From Nocardia alni (GTDB lineage Bacteria > Actinomycetota > Actinomycetes > Mycobacteriales > Mycobacteriaceae), in the NCBI RefSeq assembly GCF_019038435.1, contig NZ_JAGPOX010000001.1:62001-126000 (forward strand): a stretch of DNA of 64,000 nt, in the 5' to 3' direction. The notes below the pieces were generated by a model. That model was given only the letters and a program-made list of their open reading frames with translations. It did no database searches and was not told the DNA's origin. This document shows, in pieces, positions 26,815 to 35,820 of the stretch; position 1 is the first letter of the stretch, and each line of letters opens with the position of its first letter. The translations under genes and the position numbers were made by a program.

Positions 26815-27000
26815 AGACGCATTCGCCTCGCTCGAGGCCGTACCCACCGTCGACGGGCAGTTCGACGCCGTTCATCGCGGCCAGGTCGGCGGCGAGAAAC
26901 AGCGCGGCGTCGGCGACGTGCGCCTCGAACTGGCCCGCCGCCTAGCCGAGGAATGGCTGGGCTACCGCTTCGACCCGGTTCGGCCTCGGCGGCGAAGGGC
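26815..27000 (-). pseudogene. Short-chain dehydrogenase, C-terminal remnant
   Basis: The minus strand reads DAALFLAADLAAMNGVELPV then DGGYG, the standard end of an SDR oxidoreductase. An in-frame TAG about 13 codons upstream (near 26944) and the absence of any Rossmann fold show that only the tail remains. Confidence 0.65.
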
Positions 27001-27019
27001 CGCTACGAAGACCGCTGAA

Positions 27020-27292
27020 TCAGTGGTTGTAGTAGTACTTCAGGTTCGGGTAGACCAGGCTGCCGTCGTCCGGATAGGGGAAGCAGCCGCCGCCACCGCC
27101 GAGGGCGAATCCCCCGGAATTCGCCGCGGCGGTCTGGCACTGGCTCTTTCCGGTCGGTTCCTGGTTGCCTTGGGTGTAGGGGCCGGACGCATTCGGTTGT
27201 GGCGTAATCGGATTGGCGGCCGCTATGCCTGCGGCTCCACCCGCGAGAATTCCCAGGGAAATCACACCGACTGCAATGCTCTTACGAACCAT
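27020..27292 (-). CDS. Small secreted protein
   Basis: A 90-residue protein from ATG 27292 with AGGAG upstream. The signal peptide MVRKSIAVGVISLGILAGG ends near IAAANP. The mature part is about 65 residues, Gly/Pro/Tyr-rich, with two Cys (SQCQTAA and GGGCFPYPDD) that could form a disulfide, and the end YPNLKYYYNH. No family recognised. Confidence 0.7.
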   Translation of the reverse strand: MVRKSIAVGVISLGILAGGAAGIAAANPITPQPNASGPYTQGNQEPTGKSQCQTAAANSGGFALGGGGGCFPYPDDGSLVYPNLKYYYNH

Positions 27293-27624
27293 GACAACAC
27301 TCCTGCGTTCCGGCAATTCACGCATACCTACTGGTCCCCGCAGGGTAGGTCGGGAAAGCACCGCCGGGGAGATGTATTTCATTCAAGGTCACACCTATTT
27401 CGTTCATAGGCGTATACGAACCGTAAATTCCTATGATTGTAAATAATATTAATGGACATATTGGACAATGATTAGAACCCGGTGAACGAGCTGGGAATAG
27501 TCTGAATACCGGGTGTGAGAATGTGGGAAATGATCACAGCCGGTGGTTGACGGACCGCGAGTTGGGTTGTGACACAGCACGGTGCGTGCGGATGTGCACC
27601 CCATGTCCCCGTATCGTCGTGCAG
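27293..27624. other. Intergenic region, AT-rich
   Basis: 332 bp between divergent genes. The centre (about 27410-27470) is strikingly AT-rich (GTAAATAATATTAATGG), probably the promoters for the small secreted protein and the adenylate cyclase. No gene seen. Confidence 0.4.
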
Positions 27625-28668
27625 ATGGATCGCGCGGAGTTGTCGGCACTGGTGCAGGCGGTGGTCGAGCCGTACCTGCTGGGGGGACCGCGCCGGTACG
27701 ACCGCGGTGAGGTGGCGCGTCGCGCCGGTTCGCCGGTGGAATCGAATCGGCGGCTGTGGATTTCGCTGGGGTTCGCGGTCGGCCCGGACGACGAGACGGC
27801 CGAGTACACCGATGCCGATGTGGCCGCGGTGCGTAATTTCCGCCGCCTGGACGCCCTGGCCTCCACCGATGTGCGTCGCCAGTCCGCGTCCGTGCGCACC
27901 ATGGGGCAGGCGATGGCGCGGCTGGCCGAATGGCAGGTCGACCTGGTGGTCGAGGAGATCGGGAACCGGATCGACGCGATCACCGCGCAGGATCCGCGGG
28001 CGGATCCGGAGGTGGTGGCGCGGGAGGCGACCGAGGAGGTCGTCACGTCCCTGCAGGAGTTGCTGGCGTACGCGTGGCGGCGGCATCTGGCGGCGGCCCT
28101 GGATCGTTCGGTCGGCGGGTACGGCGGCGACAGCGTGCGCGAGATGGCGGTGGGTTTCGCCGATATGGTCGGCTACACCCGGCTGACCCGGCACCTGATC
28201 GCCGAGGAGTTGTCGGACCTGCTGGAGACGTTCGAGGCCGTGACCACCGCGGCGATCACGGCCAACGGCGGCTGGGTGATCAAGAACGTCGGTGACGAGG
28301 TGATGTTCGCGGCCGATACGGCCGTGGTCGGGGCGCGCATCGGGTTGGACATTCAGGAGGCCGCGGCGGCGCAGACCCGCCGAGGCGTATCCGATGCCAC
28401 CACGATGCCCGAGTTGCGGGTGGGCCTGGCCTACGGGGATGTGCTCCAGCGATTCGGCGATCTGTACGGTTCGACGGTGAATACCGCGGCGCGGCTGACA
28501 GGTGTCGCGCGGCCCGGCACGGTGCTGATCGACGATGGCGCCGCGCACCGGCTTGCCGGGGAGCCGGAGTTCGCGATGCAGCATCTGCGCAGTGTGCGTG
28601 TGCGGGGGATCAGCCGACTCGGATCACATGTGCTTCGCCGCGCGTCGGAGGCAGGTCATCAGGCGTGA
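27625..28668 (+). CDS. Class III adenylate cyclase with N-terminal regulatory domain (Rv1264-like)
   Basis: A 347-residue protein from ATG 27625. Residues ~1-170 form a helical domain like the autoinhibitory pH-sensing domain of M. tuberculosis Rv1264 (RRYDRGEVARRAGSPVESNR ... LAEWQVDLVVEEI). Residues ~175-340 form the cyclase domain: metal-binding Asp in VGFADMVGYTRLTR and in IKNVGDEVMF, a Lys specifying ATP in the same strand, and the transition-state Asn/Arg in GSTVNTAARLTGVA. It makes cAMP in the cytosol. All expected catalytic residues are present. Confidence 0.9.
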   Translation: MDRAELSALVQAVVEPYLLGGPRRYDRGEVARRAGSPVESNRRLWISLGFAVGPDDETAEYTDADVAAVRNFRRLDALASTDVRRQSASVRTMGQAMARLAEWQVDLVVEEIGNRIDAITAQDPRADPEVVAREATEEVVTSLQELLAYAWRRHLAAALDRSVGGYGGDSVREMAVGFADMVGYTRLTRHLIAEELSDLLETFEAVTTAAITANGGWVIKNVGDEVMFAADTAVVGARIGLDIQEAAAAQTRRGVSDATTMPELRVGLAYGDVLQRFGDLYGSTVNTAARLTGVARPGTVLIDDGAAHRLAGEPEFAMQHLRSVRVRGISRLGSHVLRRASEAGHQA

Positions 28669-29323
28669 TCCACGGTCCGAAATACCTGGAAAATTAGGAG
28701 CGGGCCTCGGCGAAGGGGGGGAGTTTGCCGAGGCCCGCGTAAGGTCGGCCCGGGGGGGAGGGGCCGACGTGAATGATCCTACGCGACGATTCGCGATTGT
28801 GTGCGTATGACGGCTGCCACTTTTCGGAAAAATTTTGCGGAGGCCGTATCCGGGGTGGTTCGGACTGGTTGCCATGGAGTTGTCCAGCCGCTGGTTCCTT
28901 GCTTGAAACCGTTGATACACAACAGATTACGTGTGCCGGTACCCCGGGTTTTCGGTCTGCGAAACGTTCATTATCTGCCGGTCGGTAGGTGATCGCTGGC
29001 ACCATTGAGCCACCGAAATCCCCCGCGCGTACATGCACTCGGGCGTGTCCCGGTAGGGGGCGGATCGGGCGATGTGAGTAGCGGTCCGCGGCAGAGTCGA
29101 GTAGCGCGTTACTCGCGCCGGCGGGCCCATCCCGGGACGACGATGACATCGGCCGCATCCCGCCGGCACCCCCGAGCACCCGCCGGATCCCCGGGATGCG
29201 GCCTCCTGCGTTTCCGCGCCGCTCCCACGCTTCCACGCTGGTAGCGCCGATATTCGGATGAAGTTGTCGGTGGTCTGGGCAATACTTGGCTTCGATATCC
29301 CACTCCACCGCGGCAGGAGGGAC
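28669..29323. other. 655-bp intergenic region with several hairpins
   Basis: No convincing gene. It carries two tandem GC-rich hairpins (28700-28738 and 28744-28768) after the cyclase gene and a 12-bp inverted repeat GGCCGCATCCCG (29151-29162)/29192-29203 upstream of drrA. Short frames here lack ribosome sites and protein character. Confidence 0.5.
28700..28768 (+). terminator. Tandem hairpin terminators
   Basis: Hairpin 1: 12-bp perfect arms 28700-28711 and 28727-28738. Hairpin 2: GTCGGCCC (28744-28751) with GGGCCGAC (28761-28768). Both loops are G-runs. Probably terminates the cyclase transcript. Confidence 0.65.
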
Positions 29324-30325
29324 ATGCCCGACGCCATCATCGTCGAGGGGCTGGTCAAGAAGTACGGTCGTCTGATCGCCCTCGACGGCTTGGACCTCAC
29401 CGTGCCCGAGGGCACCGTGACAGCTCTCCTGGGCCCCAACGGCGCCGGGAAGACCACCACCGTCCGCGTGCTGACCACTCTGCTGACGCCCGATTCCGGT
29501 CGCGCAACGGTCGCCGGGATCGACGTGCTGCGGCAGCCGCAGCGGCTGCGGGCCCATATCGGCGCCTCCGGCCAGTACGCGGCCGTCGACGAATATCTGA
29601 CCGGATTCGAGAACCTCGAGATGGTCGGGCGGCTCTACCACCTCGGCGTGGCGCGCAGCAAGGAGCGGGCCCGCGAGCTGCTGGATCGCTTCCGCCTCAG
29701 CGACGCCGCGGATCGTCCGGTGAAGGGCTACTCCGGCGGTATGCGACGCCGTCTGGACCTGGCCGGGGCCCTGGTGGCCAATCCGCCGGTGCTGTTCCTG
29801 GACGAGCCGACCACCGGCCTGGATCCACGGGCCAGGCTGGATCTCTGGGATGTCATCGAGGAGCTGGTCGCCGGCGGCACCACGCTGCTGCTCACCACCC
29901 AGTACATGGAGGAGGCGGATCGCCTGGCCGACGCGATCGCGGTGATCGACCACGGCCGGGTCATCGCCCGCGGCACCGCCGACGAGCTGAAGGCCATGGT
30001 CGGCGGCGACCGCATCGAGCTCACCGTGGACCATGTCGACAGGCTGGAGGTCGCGCGAGCGGCGCTGGCCCCGCTGGCGGTCGGGGAGATCCACCTCGAA
30101 CCGGGCCTGCGGCGCATCACCGTTCCGGTGAGCGACGGCTCCCAGGCGCTGGTAGACGCGATCGGCCGCCTGAGCGCCCACGAGGTGACGATTCAGGACG
30201 TCGGTCTGCGACGGCCCTCGCTCGACGACGTCTTCCTGACCCTCACCGGGCATGACGCGGGTGAGCTGATCAACGGCGACGGCCCGGGCGCGGCGCTCGA
30301 ACAAGCCACGGAGGGATCGCGATGA
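29324..30325 (+). CDS. ABC exporter ATPase, daunorubicin-resistance DrrA type
   Basis: A 333-residue ATPase. Walker A GPNGAGKTTTVRVLT, signature YSGGMRRRLDLAGAL, Walker B VLFLDEPTTGLD, switch His in LLLTTQYMEEADRLAD. The C-terminal ~80 residues after the ATPase core are the DrrA-type extension. ATG 29324 follows CAGGAGG. It energises the permease encoded 28 bp downstream; the likely substrate is a lipid or hydrophobic drug. Confidence 0.93.
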   Translation: MPDAIIVEGLVKKYGRLIALDGLDLTVPEGTVTALLGPNGAGKTTTVRVLTTLLTPDSGRATVAGIDVLRQPQRLRAHIGASGQYAAVDEYLTGFENLEMVGRLYHLGVARSKERARELLDRFRLSDAADRPVKGYSGGMRRRLDLAGALVANPPVLFLDEPTTGLDPRARLDLWDVIEELVAGGTTLLLTTQYMEEADRLADAIAVIDHGRVIARGTADELKAMVGGDRIELTVDHVDRLEVARAALAPLAVGEIHLEPGLRRITVPVSDGSQALVDAIGRLSAHEVTIQDVGLRRPSLDDVFLTLTGHDAGELINGDGPGAALEQATEGSR

Positions 30326-30353
30326 GTGAGCCGAGCGCCGGCGAGGCGGAGTC

Positions 30354-31187
30354 ATGAGTCTGGTTGCCGACGCACCGTCGCCGCTGGCCCGCCTGACGAT
30401 GATGGTCAGCGACAGCATCACCATCACCAAGCGCAATGTGATCAAGATCCGCCGGGTGCCCGACGTGCTGATCTTCTCGACGCTGTCGCCGATCATGTTC
30501 GTGCTGCTGTTCGCCTTCATCTTCGGCTCGGCGATCAAACTTCAGGGCACCTCGTACCGGGAATTCCTGATCGCCGGGATCTTCGCGCAGACCGCGGTGT
30601 TCGGCTCCACGTTCACCGGCACCAGCCTGGCCGAGGATATGCAGAAGGGCATCATCGACCGGTTCCGCTCGCTGCCGATGGCGCCGGCGGCCGTCCTGGT
30701 CGGTCGCACGGTCGCCGATGTGGTGATCAACGTGGTCAGCCTGGTGGTGATGTCGGTGACAGGTCTGCTGGTCGGCTGGCGTATCCGCGGATCGCTGCTG
30801 GACGCGGTGCTCGGCTATGTGCTGCTGTTGCTGTTCGCCTACGCCGTGTCGTGGCTGATGGCCCTGGTCGGGCTGCTGGTCCGCACGCCGGAGGTGTTCA
30901 ACAACGCGAGCTTCATAGTGATCTTCCCGCTCACCTTCATCGCGAACACCTTCGTGCCCAGTGCCGAATTGCCGACGCCGCTGCGAGTGTTCGCCGACTG
31001 GAATCCGGTTTCGGCGGTCACGCAGGCCGTCCGCGATCTGTTCGGCAATACCAGTCCACTCGCTGCGCCGCCGCAGGTGTGGTCGATGCGGCATCCGGTG
31101 GTCACCACGCTGATCTGGGTGGTGGTGTTGCTGGCGATCTTCGTGCCGCTGTCGCTGCGTCAGTTCAAACGCACGGTCAGCCGGTGA
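30354..31187 (+). CDS. ABC-2 type permease, DrrB type
   Basis: A 277-residue membrane protein with about six helices (IFSTLSPIMFVLLFAFIFGS ... AILAIFVPLS end region). The conserved ABC-2 stretch AEDMQKGIIDRFRSLPMAPA precedes helix 3, and FVPSAELPTPLRVFADWNPV precedes the last helix. Partner of the upstream ATPase. Confidence 0.92.
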   Translation: MSLVADAPSPLARLTMMVSDSITITKRNVIKIRRVPDVLIFSTLSPIMFVLLFAFIFGSAIKLQGTSYREFLIAGIFAQTAVFGSTFTGTSLAEDMQKGIIDRFRSLPMAPAAVLVGRTVADVVINVVSLVVMSVTGLLVGWRIRGSLLDAVLGYVLLLLFAYAVSWLMALVGLLVRTPEVFNNASFIVIFPLTFIANTFVPSAELPTPLRVFADWNPVSAVTQAVRDLFGNTSPLAAPPQVWSMRHPVVTTLIWVVVLLAIFVPLSLRQFKRTVSR

Positions 31188-31226
31188 GGCGTGGCAGACA
31201 CCCGGCTGCTGTGACACAGTGGTCGC

Positions 31227-31421
31227 ATGCAGTTGGGGACCCCTCGTAAGCCGGGCCGGTTGCGCAACCGGTTGATCGTCGCAGTTCTGGTGGCAGCCGT
31301 AGGCGGTACCGCGTGGCGCGTGGCCACGCGTCGTCCGCAGTTGCCGCAGCCCGCCCCGGAACCTCCGCGTCTGGGATATGCCACCAACGGCTCGAGCGCC
31401 CAGCACGCGGTCCAGCATTAG
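31227..31421 (+). CDS. Putative small membrane-anchored protein
   Basis: A 64-residue frame with a basic N-terminus (RKPGRLRNR), one hydrophobic helix (LIVAVLVAAVGGTAW) and a Pro-rich tail. Plausible as a single-pass protein but no family or strong ribosome site is seen. It lies where M. tuberculosis has cwsA before ppiA, but on the opposite strand and without clear resemblance. Confidence 0.4.
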   Translation: MQLGTPRKPGRLRNRLIVAVLVAAVGGTAWRVATRRPQLPQPAPEPPRLGYATNGSSAQHAVQH

Positions 31422-31549
31422 CGATTCTCGGCCTGCCGGGTCGAAATCGGCTACCGGGGCGTATTCGTTCGCCGGTGTGTCGTCCGGGATACGACAAGTG
31501 AAGTGGCTGCTCGGTGTTGACTCGAGAAGTAACGGGCTCCCGTGGCACG

Positions 31550-32086
31550 ATGTTCGGCGTGACTTCACCGAATCAGACCTCCGTGGCAACGTTGCATACG
31601 AACCACGGCGATATCAAGATCTCACTTTTCGGCAACCATGCCCCGAAGACGGTGCGCAACTTCATCGATCTGGCCAACGGTTCGGCGCCGTATTCGACGA
31701 AGAATGCGAAGGGCGAGACCGCCGGCCCGTTTTACGACGGCAGCGTCTTCCACCGCGTGATCGACGGATTCATGATTCAGGGCGGCGACCCGACCGGCAC
31801 CGGCCGCGGCGGCCCCGGGTTCGAATTCGGCGACGAGTTCCACCCGGAGCTGCGCTTCGATCGTGGGTACCTGCTGGCGATGGCGAACGCGGGACCAGGC
31901 ACCAATGGATCGCAGTTCTTCATCACCGTGGGACCGCAGTCGCATCTGAACCGCCGCCACACGATCTTCGGCGAGGTGGTCGATCCGGATTCGCGCAAGG
32001 TGGTCGACGCCATCGCCACGACCCCCGTCGATCGCAACGATCGGCCCAAGGATCCGGTCGTGATCTCCGGCGTCACCCTCGGTTAG
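31550..32086 (+). CDS. ppiA: Peptidyl-prolyl cis-trans isomerase A (cyclophilin)
   Basis: A 178-residue cytosolic cyclophilin. Catalytic and binding residues are in VFHRVIDGFMIQGGDPTGTG (Arg, Phe, Gln), FHPELRFDRGYLLAMANAGP and GTNGSQFFITVG, with His in HLNRRHTIFGEVV. The start could be ATG 31550 or GTG 31559. Same position as ppiA (Rv0009) in M. tuberculosis. Confidence 0.95.
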   Translation: MFGVTSPNQTSVATLHTNHGDIKISLFGNHAPKTVRNFIDLANGSAPYSTKNAKGETAGPFYDGSVFHRVIDGFMIQGGDPTGTGRGGPGFEFGDEFHPELRFDRGYLLAMANAGPGTNGSQFFITVGPQSHLNRRHTIFGEVVDPDSRKVVDAIATTPVDRNDRPKDPVVISGVTLG

Positions 32087-32099
32087 TTCGTACGGAGTT

Positions 32100-32975
32100 G
32101 TGCTCGTGAACCCTCAGCCGCCCGCACCGACCTGTTTCCGCCATCCCGACCGGGTCACCGGTCTGGCATGCACTCGGTGCGGGCGGCCTGCCTGTCCGGA
32201 ATGCCTGCGCCCGGCCGCCGTCGGACAGCAGTGCGTGGAGTGCGTCGCGCAAGGACAGCGCGCCACGCCGCAGGTGCGAACCCCGGTCGGGGCGCCGGTG
32301 ACCACCCGGCCCACGCCGTACGTGACCTACGCGCTGATCGCGCTCAACGTCGCGGCCTACGCGTTCACCGCCGTGCAAGCGCACAGCGTGGCCCACAACA
32401 GCGATTCCACGCTGTTCTACGACTGGGTGCTCGCGCCACAGGAGGTGGCGCAGGGGCAGTGGATCCGGGTGGTCGGCGGGGCGTTCCTGCACTTCGGTCC
32501 GATCCATCTGGCCGTCAATATGTTCGCGCTGTTCATCCTGGGCCGCGATGCGGAGACGGTGCTGGGCCGCACCCGCTATCTGGCGATCTACCTGACCTCG
32601 CTGCTGGGCGGCGCGGCCGCGGTGATGTGGCTGGCCCGTGATTCGGCGACGGCGGGCGCCTCGGGTGCGATCTTCGGTCTGTTCGGTGCGCTGGCCGTCG
32701 TGCTGTTGCGGCTGCGACGCAGCCCGACCCAGCTGCTGGTCGTGATCGTGATCAACCTGATCATCAGCGTGTCGGTGCCCGGGATTTCGCTGTGGGGTCA
32801 CCTCGGCGGCCTGGCCGCGGGAACCCTCGCGACGGTGGGTCTGCTGTATGTGCCGCGGTGGCTGCGGGTGCGTTCGCAGGCGGCGGGCCTGCGGATCGGC
32901 TGGGCCGCGCTGGCGGCCGTGGCGGTGCTGGCGGTTGTACTGATCGCCGGGGCGGCCGCGGCGATCGGTTCCTGA
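32100..32975 (+). CDS. Rhomboid-family intramembrane serine protease with N-terminal zinc-finger
   Basis: A 291-residue protein. Residues ~10-50 contain a Cys-rich B-box-like finger (CFRHPDRVTGLACTRCGRPA, then CPECL and CVEC). A six-helix rhomboid core follows: HFGPIHLAVNMFALFILG, catalytic Ser in TAGASGAIFGLFGALA and catalytic His in LWGHLGGLAAG. GTG 32100 or 32106. Located 13 bp after ppiA. Substrates unknown. Confidence 0.92.
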   Translation: MLVNPQPPAPTCFRHPDRVTGLACTRCGRPACPECLRPAAVGQQCVECVAQGQRATPQVRTPVGAPVTTRPTPYVTYALIALNVAAYAFTAVQAHSVAHNSDSTLFYDWVLAPQEVAQGQWIRVVGGAFLHFGPIHLAVNMFALFILGRDAETVLGRTRYLAIYLTSLLGGAAAVMWLARDSATAGASGAIFGLFGALAVVLLRLRRSPTQLLVVIVINLIISVSVPGISLWGHLGGLAAGTLATVGLLYVPRWLRVRSQAAGLRIGWAALAAVAVLAVVLIAGAAAAIGS

Positions 32976-32986
32976 CAGCGTTCAGC

Positions 32987-33445
32987 TCAGCTGACGGCCA
33001 GCCCGTGCGCGACGAGCGCGTCCATGACGTCCTGGGGATGGGTACCGAGATCCCAGCGGCCGAAGATCAGCAGGCGGTCCTCGCCGTGATGGTCGATATC
33101 GAGCTCGAGGTTGGGCACCGAGCGGCCGAGGCGTCGAAAGCTCACCACTCGCGCCCGCACGATCCGTTCCGGGGAATACTTCTGCGCCCCGAGCAGCCCG
33201 CGCACGACCAGCGTGGGCGGCGTGCCGGGCACGATGGACAGCCGCGGGCGCTGGCGCAGACCCACGGCCGCGAGGATCAGCAACAGCACGGCCGCGAGTC
33301 CGACCAGCAGCCGGCTCGGGCCGTCGTCGGCGACCATGGCGGCCGCGCCCAGTGCGATACCGCCCACGACCGCCGCCGCGAGCGCGAGCGGTGGGGTGGA
33401 CCATTGCAGCCGGGATACGGGCTCGGATGCCGTCACGGTCCCCAC
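32987..33445 (-). CDS. PH-domain membrane protein (Rv0010c-like)
   Basis: A 152-residue protein with two hydrophobic helices near residues 20-70 (LALAAAVVGGIALGAAAM and LLVGLAAVLLLILAAVGL) followed by a PH-like domain (RLSIVPGTPPTLVVRGLLGA ... RLLIFGRWDLGTHPQDVMDA). Matches the position of Rv0010c, upstream of crgA. Confidence 0.85.
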   Translation of the reverse strand: MGTVTASEPVSRLQWSTPPLALAAAVVGGIALGAAAMVADDGPSRLLVGLAAVLLLILAAVGLRQRPRLSIVPGTPPTLVVRGLLGAQKYSPERIVRARVVSFRRLGRSVPNLELDIDHHGEDRLLIFGRWDLGTHPQDVMDALVAHGLAVS

Positions 33446-33501
33446 TCGCTCCTCGAGTTGTCCACAACCTCATCCACAGGTGTGCATGAATGACATGGAT
33501 G

Positions 33502-33765
33502 TCAACGCCAGCGCATCGTCATGACCAAGCCGATGACCATGAGTCCGAAGCCGATCAGGAAGTTCCAGGCATTGAGGCTGGCCATCCAGCTGATCTTGTC
33601 GTTGGCCAGGTAGTACACCAGCAGCCACGCCAACCCGGCCAGCATGAAGCCGAGCATGATCACGACGTACCACACGGGGGAGGGGCCGCCCTTGACCTTC
33701 ACCGGGATGCGGCTGGCGGGGTTGACCGAGTAGTCGGTCTTCTTGCGGACCTTAGACTTGGGCAT
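33502..33765 (-). CDS. crgA: Cell division protein CrgA
   Basis: An 87-residue divisome protein. The start MPKSKVRKKTDYSV is the family signature (ATG 33765). Two transmembrane helices (VWYVVIMLGFMLAGLAWLLV and WNFLIGFGLMVIGLVMTM) flank a short loop, and the end is RWR. In mycobacteria CrgA recruits septal cell-wall synthases such as FtsI and stabilises the Z-ring complex. Confidence 0.96.
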   Translation of the reverse strand: MPKSKVRKKTDYSVNPASRIPVKVKGGPSPVWYVVIMLGFMLAGLAWLLVYYLANDKISWMASLNAWNFLIGFGLMVIGLVMTMRWR

Positions 33766-33947
33766 GACGTCCTCGTGTTCGGGTACAGGTCTTACCGGCG
33801 GGGGCGCAGCACGCGACGACGCCCGGCGCAGCCGGTCTGTACTCAGGCTATCCCAGCTGGGTATACGTATGGGGGCCGGACTGTTGTCGACGGGGCGGGC
33901 AGGTATTCCCGTGACGGCGTGTCGGGCCACACCGTAGGCTTTCTGTC

Positions 33948-34586
33948 ATGCGTGTACTGGTCGTCGACAATTACGACAGCTTCGTGTTCAACCTGGTGCA
34001 GTATCTGGGTCAGCTCGATGTCGAGGCCACAGTCTGGCGCAACGACGATCCCCATCTGGACGATGTGGACAAAGTCGTCACCGAATTCGACGGCCTGTTG
34101 ATAAGTCCGGGCCCCGGCACGCCCGATCGCGCGGGCGCCAGCATCGAGCTGGTCCGCGCCTGCGTCCGCCACAGTGTGCCGCTGCTGGGCGTATGCCTGG
34201 GCCATCAGGCGATCGGCGAGGCGTTCGGCGCGACCGTCACCCGCGCGCCCGAACTCCTGCACGGCAAGACCAGTTCGGTCTTCCACAACGGCGGCGGCGT
34301 CCTGGCCGGCCTGCCGAATCCGTTCACCGCGACCCGTTATCACTCGCTCACCGTGGTGGAAGATACCCTCCCCGAGGAGATCGAGGTGCTCGGCCGTACC
34401 GACAGCGGGATCGTGATGGCGGTGCGGCACCGTGCCCTGCCCATCCATGGGGTGCAGTTCCATCCCGAATCGGTACTCACCCAGGGCGGGTACCGGATGC
34501 TCGCCAACTGGCTGGAAGTCTGCGGTCACCGGCCGCCCGAGCAGCTGATCGAAGCGCTGGAGGCCGAGGTCGCGGCGCTGGTGTAG
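33948..34586 (+). CDS. trpG: Anthranilate/aminodeoxychorismate synthase glutaminase subunit
   Basis: A 212-residue class I glutamine amidotransferase. The start RVLVVDNYDSFVFNLVQYLG is diagnostic. The nucleophile Cys lies in LGVCLGHQAIGEAFG, and His/Glu in VQFHPESVLT. It supplies ammonia for anthranilate or 4-amino-4-deoxychorismate. Same place as trpG/pabA (Rv0013) beside pknB in M. tuberculosis. Confidence 0.95.
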   Translation: MRVLVVDNYDSFVFNLVQYLGQLDVEATVWRNDDPHLDDVDKVVTEFDGLLISPGPGTPDRAGASIELVRACVRHSVPLLGVCLGHQAIGEAFGATVTRAPELLHGKTSSVFHNGGGVLAGLPNPFTATRYHSLTVVEDTLPEEIEVLGRTDSGIVMAVRHRALPIHGVQFHPESVLTQGGYRMLANWLEVCGHRPPEQLIEALEAEVAALV

Positions 34587-34647
34587 GGCCTGAGCTCACC
34601 CACCCCGCCGGCGTCGGCGCACCGTCCCCCTGTGATGTGATGGGTCC

Positions 34648-35355
34648 GTGGCGCATCGTCCGTATGTCCTGTTGTCCGCCGCGGTGAGTGTCGACGGCTA
34701 TCTCGACGACGCGAGCCCGGATCGGCTGCTGCTGTCGAATCCCGAGGACTTCGACCGGGTCGACGCCGTGCGCGCGGACTGCGATGCCATCCTCGTCGGC
34801 GCGAACACCCTGCGCCGCGACAACCCCCGGCTGCGCGTGGCCGACGAGGGTCGTCGTGCCCGGCGAGTGGCGGCCGGAAAGCCCGAGCACCCGGTGAAGG
34901 TCGTCGTCAGCGCGAGCGGCGAACTGGATCCGGCCCTGAAGGCCTGGCGGCACGGCGGGGATCGGCTCGTCTACACCACCGATGCCGGAGCGGCCCGGCT
35001 CGGGACCACCCTGTCCGGCCTGGCCGAGGTCGTATCGCTCGGAGCGGACATAAGTTTCGGCGCACTGCTGGACGACCTCGGCCGTCGCGGCGTAGCGCGT
35101 CTGATGGTGGAGGGCGGTGGCCGAATTCACACCGCCTTCCTGTCCGCCGGCCTGGCCGACGAACTGCTCCTGGCCGTGGCCCCGATCCTCGTCGGCGACC
35201 CGGACGCACCCCGCTTCCTGCATCCCGCCGGGTATCCCGGCGGCCCGAGTCGCAGAATGGAACTCGCCGATCTCACCCGCGTCGGCGATGTCGCCCTGCT
35301 GCGATACCTGCCGAAAACCGATGTGCCGAAACCGGATAGAGGTGTTCACGCATGA
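34648..35355 (+). CDS. RibD C-terminal-domain reductase (DHFR-fold pyrimidine reductase)
   Basis: A 235-residue protein with the HTP/DHFR reductase fold: RPYVLLSAAVSVDGYLDD, AILVGANTLRRDNPRLRV, the substrate and NADPH strand RLMVEGGGRIHTAFLSAGLA and LLAVAPILVGD. This is the reductase half of bifunctional RibD, here free-standing. GTG 34648. Its last 4 bases overlap the next gene, a RibD-type deaminase, so the two halves are encoded in reversed order. Possible role in riboflavin or a riboflavin-like pathway; not part of the M. tuberculosis locus. Confidence 0.88.
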   Translation: MAHRPYVLLSAAVSVDGYLDDASPDRLLLSNPEDFDRVDAVRADCDAILVGANTLRRDNPRLRVADEGRRARRVAAGKPEHPVKVVVSASGELDPALKAWRHGGDRLVYTTDAGAARLGTTLSGLAEVVSLGADISFGALLDDLGRRGVARLMVEGGGRIHTAFLSAGLADELLLAVAPILVGDPDAPRFLHPAGYPGGPSRRMELADLTRVGDVALLRYLPKTDVPKPDRGVHA

Positions 35356-35813
35356 ACCAGGATCGCCTATGGATGCGGCACGCGATCGGCCTGGCCCGGC
35401 TGTGCCCCAAGAGCACGACCGCCTTCGCGGTCGGCGCGGTCATCGTCGGCGCGGACGGAGTCGAACTCGCAGACGGTTTCTCGCGTGAGACCGACCCGAA
35501 GGTACACGCCGAGGAAGCCGCGCTGAACAAGCTCGGCGACGAGCCGTCGACACGCGACGCGCTGGCCCACGCCACCATCTACAGCACCCTCGAACCCTGC
35601 TCACAGCGCGGCTCGGCGGATCGCGTCCCGTGCACCGACCGCATCCTGGCCGCCGGCATCCGCCGCGTCGTCATCGCCTGGCGAGAACCGGCCACCTTCG
35701 TCACGAACTGCGTCGGCGTGGAGAAACTCCGCGAACACGGCATCGAGGTGATCGAACTGGCGGACATGGCCGACGAGGCCATGTCCATGAACCGCCACCT
35801 CGATCTGAACTGA
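35352..35813 (+). CDS. RibD N-terminal-type pyrimidine deaminase
   Basis: A 153-residue zinc cytidine-deaminase-like protein. Metal site HAEEAAL and PCSQRGSADRVPCTDRI are the HAE/PCxxxxxxPC motifs of the RibD/dCMP-deaminase group. ATG overlaps the preceding reductase stop (ATGA), so the two are coupled. It probably deaminates a pyrimidine derivative whose product the reductase then handles. Its 3' end faces pknB with only 7 bp between. Confidence 0.88.
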   Translation: MNQDRLWMRHAIGLARLCPKSTTAFAVGAVIVGADGVELADGFSRETDPKVHAEEAALNKLGDEPSTRDALAHATIYSTLEPCSQRGSADRVPCTDRILAAGIRRVVIAWREPATFVTNCVGVEKLREHGIEVIELADMADEAMSMNRHLDLN

Positions 35814-35820
35814 GCAAGAA

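Noticed and set aside
28773..28992. Short plus-strand frames after the adenylate cyclase
   Set aside because: Two overlapping frames with no start context; the region is better explained by hairpins and promoter sequence.
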